This document shows, piece by piece, positions 1 through 10,539 of a DNA stretch of 64,000 nt. Under the pieces are notes generated by a model. It ran no database searches, had not been told where the DNA came from, and saw only the letters and a list, made by a program, of their open reading frames with translations. Each line of letters starts with the position of its first letter. Position 1 is the stretch's first letter. A program made the translations under genes and the position numbers. Origin of the DNA: Trogon surrucura (taxonomy: Eukaryota; Chordata; Aves; Trogoniformes; Trogonidae); assembly GCA_020746105.1 (NCBI GenBank), contig CM036619.1, positions 58,763,135-58,827,134 on the forward strand, written 5' to 3'.

Positions 1-1069
1 CAGGGCTATCAACTTTAATATGCATTTCATAGGTAATGAGGCAAATGTCAGTCACCAAGTGTGATAGCCTTTCGAAAGAAACACAAAGAACTACCCAGAA
101 TCCTATTATCTTGTCTTTACTTAACCAAAAGCCAGGCTGTCCTGCCTACACAAGGCTCCCTCCTTGTCTGCATCCCATGATAGCTGGGTGAGTCTCCACT
201 TGTCCAGACTGCACTAGAGGTAGAAAGGCGAATCTTAGTTGTTCTTTGAGCACAGGGGCCTCGCCTCACTGTCCAAATTCCACACCTATCTTTCTCTGAT
301 AGCTGAGGAGCTGTCAGATGCTGAACACCATGGGCAAAAAAGTGCAAGGATTAAGGAAAAAGTATTCAGCATCTTATGGCGACGATTTTATACCTAACTT
401 TGTGCTTATGTTTCTGGCCTACAGAAAGATGAATGATGCTGTTCAGGCACTGTATTGAAAAATTAGATTGTAAGGCTGTGGTTCTACAGATGCCTGTACT
501 TGTGACAAGCTCAAGGGATACTTTGTACAGATGTTGGCTTATGGCCATGTGGTGTTTATTAAAAATCACAGTCTGAGGTTTTGATCGTAGTATTTGCTGT
601 GTGCTGCACACTTGCTGGGCCTGCATGGAATCCTGCAGGCTGGTATCAATGATTGAAGACTGTAAAAAGAAGGAAAAAAATAAATAGTGTATTTACAAGA
701 TTTAACTCTCTCCTCTCATAATCTAGATTTGTGTGATGAAACATACTATGTGAATGGACATGTATAAAAACAAATATACATGCAGAATACAACAGATGCA
801 TTTTACTGGCAGTAACTTTGGGCAAGCTGTTGTTCATTTTGCTTATACATTTTCTTCTCTTTTTTTGACTTGAGGATGCACCCATTCCGTACCTTCTGAA
901 GTCTGATCATAAATGGATGGCTACTGATTAACTGTCACACGGTACAACTCTTGCTTCAATTTGATAAACTTTAACTAGCTTTCTGAGGCTGTTCTATTGG
1001 CATTAAGCTGTCCCATTTTCTATTCCTGGAGACTTTATCACCTATGCAATTGAAGTGCTTTCCATTATA
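1..1069. other. Unassigned DNA before the first LTR
   Basis: No recognisable gene, repeat or RNA. The few short open frames have no domain and overlap one another on the minus strand. The sequence is AT-rich without a long simple repeat. Confidence 0.6.
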
Positions 1070-1074
1070 CCAGG
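1070..1074. repeat. Left target-site duplication of the first LTR
   Basis: CCAGG immediately precedes the LTR start. It matches CCGGG at 1944-1948 in four of five positions. Confidence 0.65.
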
Positions 1075-1943
1075 TGTTTTGGTTTGGCCTGGCCAGATAT
1101 TGGCGGAGGAGGGGGAGCTGCAGGGTGGCTTCTGCAAGAAGCTGCTAGAAGCTCCCCGAGTTTGACAGAGCCATTGCCAGCTGCCAGAGGGACCCGCTGC
1201 TGGCCAAGGCTGAGCCTATCAGTAAAGTGATAGCAGAGGAACGTCTCTGTGAAAAACATATTTAAGAACCAGGAAAAGAACTGTGCCACAACAGCTGGCA
1301 CAGAGATGGAGGAGTGAGAATCTGTGCAGACACCAAGGTCAGTGAAGAAGGAGGGGGGGGGGAGGATGAGCTCCAGGCGCCAGAGCAGAGACAGTCCCCC
1401 GGGTCTGTGGTGAAGACCATGGTGAAGCGGGTTGTCCCCCTGCAGCCCATGGGCGAGGTGCAGATGTCCATGCCGGAGAAGAGAGCGTGAAGCTTGTTTC
1501 CCTTGAGAGGGACCCCACAGTGGCCCTGGGGAAGAGTGAAGAGTCCCCCGGAGTAAAGAAGCGGTGGAACCAACGTCGGATGAACTGACCGTAACCCCCA
1601 TTCCCTGTCCCCCTGAGCTGCTCGGAGGGAGGAGGTGGAGAAACCGGGATTGATGTTAAGCCTGGGAAGAAGGGAGAGATGGGGGGAAGGTGTTCTCTTT
1701 GTTAAGATCTACTTGCTCTTTCTCACTTCTCACTACTCCTCTCTGATTAGTTCTTTTAATAAATGTAATTAATTTCCCCAAAATCAAGTCTGTTTTGCCC
1801 GGGACGGTAAATGAAAGTGATCTCCCTGTCCTTATCTCAAACCTTGAGCCCTTTGAAATATTTTCTCCCCGTCTAGCAGTGAAGGGGGAGTGAGAAAGTG
1901 GCTGTGTGAGTACCTGGCTGCCGGCCAGAGTCAAACCATGACA
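1075..1943 (+). mobile_element. Solo LTR, avian ERVL-like family (complete, 869 bp)
   Basis: The element begins TGTTTTGGTTTGG and ends CAAACCATGACA, so its ends are imperfect inverted repeats of the TG...CA type. A near-perfect 5-bp target duplication flanks it: CCAGG at 1070-1074 and CCGGG at 1944-1948. A TATA-like TATTTAA lies at 1259-1265 and a polyadenylation signal AATAAA at 1758-1763, exactly 185 bp before the end, the same spacing as in the related copy at 23.9-24.8 kb. These signals set the plus orientation. There is no adjacent gag, pol or env sequence, so this is a solo LTR, the usual product of recombination between the two LTRs of a provirus. A 5-bp duplication fits ERVL-type integration (family knowledge). 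Open frames inside it, up to 178 codons on the minus strand, have no protein similarity I recognise and are treated as spurious. Confidence 0.85.
1758..1763 (+). promoter_or_regulatory. LTR polyadenylation signal
   Basis: AATAAA in the 3' third of the LTR. The related LTR has the same hexamer at 24614-24619, also 185 bp from its end, which supports a functional site in the ancestral element. Confidence 0.6.
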
Positions 1944-1948
1944 CCGGG

Positions 1949-3155
1949 GAAAATGGAATATTACTTCTGGACATCTTAGTCTGTGCTTTTTATAAGTCTC
2001 TTTACAAATGCTCAGGCCTCCACAGAATGGACAGGATATATATTCACTGTAAGTTATGCAGGATGGTTTCAGGAAAACCTGATGAAGGTAGAAGTTGCCA
2101 TTAGGTGCATTCTAAGTGAGGGGAAATATACTTCAGGTTCTAAAGAAACTGCTTACTGCAAGAAACATCAAAGTGGTTCTGAATGTGCTTATGAAAACAA
2201 GAAGACCAGGATTGAGAACTGGAAAACAAAGTATCTGAGTAGGCAGCAACATCATAACCTTATTTTTCATTCAATTGCATGTCCCATTCCACCTCTCTGA
2301 GGAAGTACAGTGTTTGGGTTAGTAACAGCAAGGAAAAGACAATGCCAGAACACTGTATGCAGGTCTTACTTCAGGACAGGTTGACCATAACACCAAATGC
2401 AACAAAAGCATTGGTAAAATGTTTGTTTTCACATTGCACTAGTGCTAAGGGAGGTAGAATTAGTAGTAGCTGCCCACTCAGCCATTTACCATGAGCTCCT
2501 AGGTCACAAGCAAGATTAACCAGATGTATATCAGCTGTTCCTTTTATAAAGCAAACCCTTATTTCTGGGAAAATAACTAGTGTTGTGTGAACAGTTACAA
2601 GAAGTGCTCTGAAGGAAGCAACGAAAGTAAGCACCATCAACCTCTCTCACAAGCAAGATGTCATATAATCTTTCCCACAATCAGAAGATGCTTTAACACT
2701 TGCTAGGCCTCCTCTCCTTCTTATGGCTGCTAGATGGTGTCCTGAAATCTCACCAGCTAGAAATGATGTGACTCCCAGGCTTGGTGTTTCCTGAAGTAGA
2801 CTGCAGAGCAAATGTTCTTGAGGCAGCAGCAACTTTTAACTTATGTAGGTCCTTTTGGTGGTGGGAACTCAGACAGTTCCTCTTCATTTATGTACAACTA
2901 TTATATGACCTCGTTGTCTCCATTCTGGGAAATAAAAGTTTAGTGCACTCTGACAAAACATGCTCAAAGCCTGACCCAGTAGACTTTCTCCATCATCTCC
3001 CAGTATGACTTACAGCAGAGCCTGAGTGAGCTGGCCAGTCAAGTGACAGCCCACTGCCCTCCTGCTCTACCTCCTCCCGTCACAGGCCTTCCTCTGCTCC
3101 CTATAAACATTTGAAGTAATTTTTTTCTGACATCCTTTATTAAAAAAAACCCCAC
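1949..3155. other. Unassigned DNA between LTR and CR1 tail
   Basis: No element recognised. Open frames of 60-105 codons occur on both strands, with no domain and no clear splice context. Confidence 0.55.
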
Positions 3156-3322
3156 ATAGAATCATAGAATGGCCTAGGCTGGAAGGGACCTTAGAGATCA
3201 TCTAATCCAACCTCCCTGTCATGGGCAGGGACGCCTCTCAACTAGATCAGGCTGCTCAAGGCTCTGTCCAACTTGGCCTTGAACACCTCCAGGAAGGGGG
3301 TAGCCACAACCCCTCTGGGCAA
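3156..3322 (-). mobile_element. CR1 LINE, short 3' fragment
   Basis: Read on the minus strand, the fragment ends in the CR1 octamer tail (ATTCTATGATTCTATG at 3156-3171). Before it comes the typical CR1 3' UTR, seen on the plus strand as GGAAGGGACCTTAGAGATCA followed by a CAACCTCC block. It stops at about 3322, where the sequence turns AT-rich. Severe 5' truncation is normal for CR1, which is reverse-transcribed from its 3' end. No coding domain is left. Confidence 0.9.
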
Positions 3323-4377
3323 TTTATTTTTCATTTTAAGTGGTAAAACTCTGCGGTGTTTCTGTGGAACTCTTGTACTAGCAGCTGCCTCATTCCATCA
3401 ATGTGTTTCAAGAGCCAAACTCGGTCACAAAATATTGACTGTCTTTACGTTTTCTCCTGTGCCTGGTTCCAGCTGGATTAATACTTTTCTATTGTTATTA
3501 ATGCATCTTGAAGACATAGCTGAGGTGTGCAGGCAACCAGCTAAATCAAACCATGCAGTGATTATTATAGGAAGTAACTGCATTTTTGTGTTTATTTGAC
3601 AGGAGATCATATTTTATTCCCAACACAAATTTTCTTTTAAAAAATGATACTACAGGCTTGTGGAGTTTCTTGCCATTTTTTATTGCTCTTTTCTATTGGG
3701 AAATGTTTCCTGGCTTATTGTTAATTCCAACAGCCTTGATTTCTATCTAGAATTCCTTTTAATCAAACAATTCAAGGTTGAAAAGTCTGAGAAGAGTGAT
3801 TTTTTGTTGTTTTTTTTTTCTGCTAGCCTGACGTAGCAGATAAAGGCTGAATCACTCAGAGGCCAAAAACCTCTTCAAAGAGAATAAGACATCAAGCCAG
3901 AAGGGCTTCCAAGCGAGCAGGTATGCAACTATGATACTTGTTAAAGAAAAATAAGCAAAAAATTCCTTAGGAGAAAGGTAGAAATACTGCTTCCCAGGGC
4001 TACTGTCCAAAGATGAAACAAATCCTGTTCATTACAAGGTTATACATGTGTTAGAATGACAGGAAGAGAGTGCTGAAGAAATAACTAGGCTGGATTGGAG
4101 TGATCATTGTGATAAAGTACAACATGCAGGGAGGACATCCTGAACAGGAGGTGTAATAGAATTTCTACGGTTTTCTATATGACAGCTCTGTAACACAGCA
4201 CAGTGGTCTTACACTATTGAAAAGAACATCCAAAATCATTTACTAGTCACGAAAAAATCAGAAAACAACAGAAGCAAACCAAATTTTCAGGCAGAATGTA
4301 GTAACATCGATGAGGTATCTACAAAGCATTTCATCCAAATAAAATACATTCTTCATGAAGTAAAGGATTGTTGGAAA
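3323..4377. other. Unassigned DNA between two CR1 fragments
   Basis: Unique-looking AT-rich sequence. A 108-codon plus-strand frame starts in the CR1 tail and runs to about 3599. It has no recognisable domain and is probably chance. Confidence 0.5.
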
Positions 4378-5700
4378 ATTCAGGTTGGAAGGGCCCTCTG
4401 GAGATCTCCAGCCCAAAGTAGAGGGCTTTGTATATTTAGGTCCTGAAAACCTCCACAGATGCACTGCATAGTCATCCTAGAAAACAAGGACTAATGCCAA
4501 TCTGTCCTCATAGTGAAAAAGTTTTTTCTTATGTCCAGCCTGAACCTCACCTTCCATGCCTCCATCCTCACCTTCCATGGCTCCATCAATTGTCTCCTTA
4601 TACGTGCTAGGGGTCTGCTGTTGAGTATCTCTGAAACTATCCCTTCTCCAAGCTGAAAAAAGCCAAATTCCTTCCCGCTAAGGCAGGTACTCCAGCCTCT
4701 CTGCTGCCTTGGTAGTCCTTAGCTGAACATGCTTCAGTTTGTTGATGTCTTTCTCATGTTGGGGGATGGAGCTAAACTGCACATAGTACAAAAAGTGTCT
4801 AATGAATGCTGAGTAGAGGGGAATAGTCCCTTTGCCGCAAAGTGCTGGCCATACTCCTGTTCATGCAGTTGAGGGTGTTGCTGACCACCTTTGCCATGAG
4901 AGCACACAGCTTCTTCAGACTCAGCTGGTGTCCACTGGGATCCTTCCTGCAGGTCTGTCCTTTCCTAACCCACCCATCCTCTGTTATGTCAGAAACTCTT
5001 CTATCCTAGGGGCAGGCCTTGGCATCTGTCCTTGTTCAATTTCACATAGTGCTTGTCATCCCCTCCCTCCAGCGTGCATAGGTCTCTCTGAATGGCAGCT
5101 CTGCCACTGAACTACTAACTGCTTCTTCCCCACACTGCTAGTTAGGTGCCATCTGCAGTGTTAATGATGGTAGTGTACTCCATTACCTTCTCCAGGTTAC
5201 TAATAAATGTGTTACCCAGGAAATGTCCCATTGTAGACCTTTGTGGTACTCCACAAGTTATTGAACACCATGCACAGACCTCTACTCTCTGAAGTCAATT
5301 ACCTAGCCAGTTTTTTTATCCAGCTGGCTGTCCACACATCAAGAGTATAGTGTCCCAATATGTATACAAGATGGTTATGGGGCACAGTGTCAAAAGCCAT
5401 TCTAATGGCTTTACTTTAAATGCAAAGTAAATGGTATCCACTGCTCTTCCCCAGTTGGTCAGATATGATTTACCCTTGCCAATCTCTGCCGACTATTCCA
5501 AGTAACCTTCTCCACATGCACAGAAATGTGCTGCAGGAGACTGACTCCACAAATTCTTCTTCAAACTTCTTCATCAGGAAGTTATCCTCAACACCCATTA
5601 GAAATCCTTTGACTGCTGAGTCCCTCCTTGTTGCCCTTCCACCAGCTGGCACACTCCCGCAAGGACGAGGGTCTGTGCTGCAGAACTCATCTGCCTTCAG
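4378..5700 (-). mobile_element. Old CR1 LINE copy, minus strand, internally deleted
   Basis: The order on the plus strand is the reverse of a CR1: a degraded 3' UTR near 4378-4560, the reverse transcriptase C-terminus (antisense of the LFSLEKRR region) near 4640, the RT core near 4800-5400, and from about 5560 a part of the endonuclease-RT linker also seen at 48.0 kb. Landmarks include GCTGAGTAGAGGGG near 4809, GGCCATACTCCTGTTCATGC near 4847 and CTCTCTGAATGGCAGCTCTG near 5083. The jump from RT to linker near 5555 implies an internal deletion. Heavy divergence and no open frame show an old copy. The 5' edge, 5650-5760, is uncertain. Confidence 0.8.
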
Positions 5701-6656
5701 ATCTTGCTCTGGGTTGAAGCCTCTGCTGTGCTGGGATAGTTGGTCCTATGGATGTTGGGCACTGTGCCCTGTGAGATATCACTGATGGGATATCGGATCC
5801 TTGCTACATTTGTCCATTTTCAGTCCCCTTCTGTGCATCTCTTTGCACACGCTGCTGTGCCCGTCTGCTGTGTTCGTGAACAGAAGTCTCACGTCCCTGT
5901 GTATACAGCTCAATACTTCAGCTATTTCTGGATACGTTATCATCAATAATTTCCAATTGTGTGTTGTGATTTATCAACAGATAACAGCTTTCATTTGTGG
6001 AAGCTCACATTCTTTCTGAGATATAACAGTCTACATGTACTATGAACAACTTCAGAACACAAATTCAAAGTGATAAAAATATTCATTAGCTAATTCCCCC
6101 TACAAAGAAAAACACATTTGCTACACACTGAGTTTGAATAGGGATCTAAATTGGCTGTTTTCCAGTGAAGCTCAGTTTGAGACCAGAGTTTGGGGTATTT
6201 AATTTGCAATGCAAAAGAAAAGAAAGTGTGAGAATGACTTCCTAACTTGGAAACAAAGAATAAAGTAAGTGTTTTTCAAGTACAAAGAGGAAAAATCAAG
6301 AATTAATGTATGAAGTTTTCCAGTTTCATGTAAAAATATTGTTTATGTAAAAATGCTGTTACATTCTTATGCAAATAATTAGCAGTCACGCAGGAGGCAG
6401 TAGATCATAGAAGGCTTCTTACATACAGATAAATTGGTATGAAATAAGATGATGCTTTCATAAAAAGAAAGGCATGGATAAAGCAAATTTTCACCACTCA
6501 ATTAGGCAAACAAGCTGTTTTGATAATTATGTAAACACTCACAGTGATGACTCTTGGACAACAATAATTTTCTCATTTTTCCAGAATTTTACATCTTTTA
6601 GCAGATCACAAAAAGAGAAGTCCAATATAAACTTCGTGGAGAATGATTCTTTCCTT

Positions 6657-6679
6657 TCCTTTTTTTTCTTTTTTTTTTT
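6657..6679. repeat. T-rich low-complexity tract
   Basis: Nearly pure T with one C interruption. It could be the relic of a poly(A) tail on the minus strand, but no retroposed gene is recognisable beside it. Confidence 0.6.
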
Positions 6680-8208
6680 GCATTTTCCATAGAAGGGACT
6701 TCTCCCTAACTTTCGGTATTGTTCACATACTCCTTCTCTCACAACACCCTGTTCTTAATACTTAAACAGCAGCAACTGCCTTAAACAAAATATTTGGGTC
6801 CAAGTTTGATTATCTTTCACAAGTTGGTTCATTTTGGTCTCAGAACATACACAACAATATAAAGCAAAATGAAACTAAATCTCCATAGAATCAAGCTTCT
6901 AATCATCATCTATTGTCCTTTGCAGTCATATCTACTCTATGTGTTGTATGCCACAAAAATTTCACTCTTTTTTAAAAAAAAAGACCTGTTCATTTCCTTA
7001 CCAATCAGCCAACTGCTAGCTAATTGGTTTTTTTTTTGTTGTTTTGAAAACACTCTGTTCATCAAGCTACTCAATTTAATACAATCGAGTCCAATTATAA
7101 ATGGTGTATCATTTATAAACAAGGAGGAAGAAATTAACAAACTACGAGTTAGATGAATCTGAAAGGAGTCACCTGAAGGCTGGGAACTCTTGGTATTTTA
7201 ATGCAAGAGTTTTGTTTAGAAGTCACTGTCTATCAGAGAGTTGAGGAAAGTTTCATTGTTTGCGTTGTAAGAGGATTCTAGCAGCTTTACCTTTGACTAA
7301 AATACTATTACTGATCCCCCCCAAACTTCTCTCTTTAAGTGCTTTTAAGTACAATTTAGTACTTGATAAGTGTAGTACTTGCACACTAGAAATACTTACA
7401 TAGGTACTACCTGATTTTTGGCTGAGCTATTCTGCATCATTGCACAAAGCATTTGAGGCTAAACCAGAGCCAAGCGCCCCATGTATGTTTCATAAATGCA
7501 TTTTAAGTGATGAATACTGCTTCAGAGAACTTACTTTTATTATATTCTATAGGTATTGCAACTTACAGTATTCCTCAATGTTTTATAATAAAGCCAGAGA
7601 CTGTAAACTGATAAATAAGATTTTACAGCCCCTGAGAGACCCTCTGCTGCCAGGGCAGTACAAGGTCTGCAGCTTGTTACTGATTGTCGCAAAAAATCAT
7701 TTACACTGGGATATCTGAAAAAAAATAAATCCTCTTTCTAATTATCATAGTTCAGAACAGGCAAACAGGAGCCTGTGTAGACAGTGATTTCTTCATAAGA
7801 CCATAAATTATATTGTCATCACACTTTTACCACAAAGATCCCCTGAACATTAGTTCTTCAATTTTTCCTCTTTTCAAGAGGAAACCTTTCATCTAATCAT
7901 GCCCTCCAGGTTCCCATCCTGTCTTTGGATACTAGTTAAACACTTAGCTCTGTGTATTACAATTAAACCTGATGACTAACATGAAATTAGGGGACAGGTA
8001 GTAGGTAGCTTTCAAGTTTGGGCCTCCAACCAAGAGCTGTATTTTCCCTTATATCATTAAATTATAAATTCATGTTCTCAGAACTCCAAATATGTTCTCA
8101 TGTTCTCAGAAATTGTCAGAAGGGAGGATACATTTATGAATAAGTGAGTTTTATACAGTTTTAATGAACTCTTGTGAGATCTTCTCTTTATGACAGAGAA
8201 AAAACAAC

Positions 8209-8223
8209 TTTTTTTTTTTTTTT
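8209..8223. repeat. T homopolymer, 15 bases
   Basis: Uninterrupted T run in otherwise unassigned DNA. No attached retroposed sequence was recognised. Confidence 0.75.
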
Positions 8224-10539
8224 CCTGGGGGTCGGTTAACCAACTATTTCATATACTATGGCTGAAAAATCTGACATCCCTCATACCACATGCTTAGTTT
8301 CTCATGCATCTCATCTCAATGCATTGTTTATTTCCTTGGAGAGAGTCTGTTTCTTTAGATTGCCATTGATGGTGTTGAACACACACAAACTTTTGTTCTC
8401 TGCTTCTTGATATTCACCACTCTTCCCTCTGTATCTGAAATAAGCCAGCTTTAAAAAAGAGGTTCGGTTGTTGAGAGAATACTTTCAGTAAGCAGTGTGC
8501 AACAGTAATTTTGACAACTTCTGTGAGTTGTTTCCATGAAGGAAGAAAAGTGAGGTGTGTATTATACAGACAGTAACTGCCTCCCACTCATCTAGAGTTT
8601 GTTAAAATAATTCAGAATCTATTACAGAAGGAGTTGACGACATTTTAGTTGAACACAAATACCTCAGAGATTGCAAGCTTTGGCAGAAGAAAGCAGAAGG
8701 CAAAATATATGAAAAAAGGCCAAGTATATATCTGAAGAAAAAAATTCCAGAAACGAGAACATTTCCCAGAACATTATCTCAGCTAATTTCTTTCTGGTAC
8801 TCCTCACAATTTCTTAAGCTGCAGCAAAATTTCAAAAACACTGTGATGTTCTTTTTCTCCAGCTTTTGTGTGGGTGATGTTTATAAGACTAGGACAGAGC
8901 TCGATGGGGTTTGCCTTATGAAACGGATTTCAAAGATACAAGGGATATAAATGCATTTACTAGGATGTTCTTTTCTTCCTTAAATCAGTCAAAATCATTG
9001 GACAGATTCCCAGGAATAGTTAAGGGCCACGAGATGATCAGTATCCTCCTAAGTAACTTTTGTTTCCGTCTATCCATATCCAAATCCCTGTTCTAGACTG
9101 AAAACACAAAATTACTCTTACAGTGACACCTTTCTTTGAGTCACCACATAGCTATATTCCCAGTCCAAGTTAAAGCAGGATTGGCAGTCCTACAGTTTTT
9201 GAGGCTGACAACTGATTCTGGGAACCATTTTCTCCTTCTTCACTTTGGACAGTAATTCAGGTTTCCAGGCTGCCTGGGCTTCCAAAAAGATCAGAAATGG
9301 TCACTGCATATGTACAAGATGAACTCAGCAGGTATCAGATATAAATTTGGTAGTCATGGAGTGGTCTGCTTTTTCAGGAAAAATAGTTAAGTGCAAAAAA
9401 TTTAAAGAAGAATTATTTTACCTAGTCAACAGCTCTTTCTGGAGATCCCCAAACATAGACAGCATGGAGAAATCAAACCATCACAAGGTCCTGATTGTGT
9501 GAGGAGTGCAGGGGATTCTTCTTTGCTGGTTCTACCTTGGTAATGCCAGTTCCTCACTGTCGATATTGACACCTCAGCTACAGTTTATGTGAAATATGTA
9601 ACAGGGGCTACAATGACATTTAGAGAAAAAAACATTAATGTGCTGAAAAAACCCTTAAATTAATGTTAAAGTGGACTAGAATAGCTAAAATACTATTGTT
9701 AGACTTGCAAATATTTATGTTTTCTTTGCTAGTAGCCCCAGCTCCCATCCAGGGGTTGCTCTTTGTCAGCTGCTGACTCGGTTGTTTATTTTTTTTCCTA
9801 TGTGACTGTCACAGTGCTTACACTAAAACAGGCAGGGCAACAGTCACCTCAGCAGTAGACGAATATTAGATCTGCTCAGGCCAAGACATGTCCTGAGGTC
9901 TTGCTCTGTCAGGTCAACTCGAAGCTCTGGCCTTCTGCTTGTGTTAGCTACATCACAAATTCCATGTTCAGTAAACATTATTGCCTTTTAAGGAGAGGAA
10001 AAAGCAGAAAAGGCTAAAATGGAATGGCTTCATGTCTACATTATTTGAGCTTTGATGATATCTCACTGTGAGATATTAAGTAGGTTGGGGTCAGCTAGTC
10101 TAGAGATGAGAAATAGTGCTGGGCTTATTTCAGGTCTGAGGTACAGGTGAAATGGAGGAAAAATACTCTGGGTTTTTTAGTTGTTATAAAAAAAGGCATC
10201 CAACAGAATTTTTCTGAAAACACCAAATTCCTTCTTTTAATCACAAGCAGGTGTCATAAAGAGGTGAATACAATTCCAAGAGAATCAAATCTTACAAGAC
10301 AAATATGAAGTGCTAGAAGAAAACTTACAAGGCACAGATGATGATGAGAGGGGTAGGAAAAACCAAATATTATATTTTACATTGGGTGAAAATTGAAACA
10401 CCAGGGAATTTCAGGGGAAAAAATGGTCCATATACCTCTTCTTATCTTTCTCAGACTTCTCCCTAAACAATATTTACCACAGCATATTGTACATCTGTCC
10501 CATAAGGGGAAAAGAATCCTTGCACATGAGCTGGGGGGG

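Larger units (their letters stand above)
5701..10539. other. Unassigned AT-rich DNA
   Basis: About 4.8 kb in which I see no gene, LTR or CR1 copy. It holds a T-rich tract at 6657-6679 and a 15-base T run at 8209-8223. A donor-like AAAGTAAGTG lies near 6264 without a convincing partner. Confidence 0.5.

Noticed and set aside
1065..1601. 178-codon minus-strand frame, proline- and histidine-rich
   Set aside because: It lies entirely within the solo LTR and runs against LTR transcription. A paralogous frame in the LTR at 23.9 kb shows the same repeat origin.
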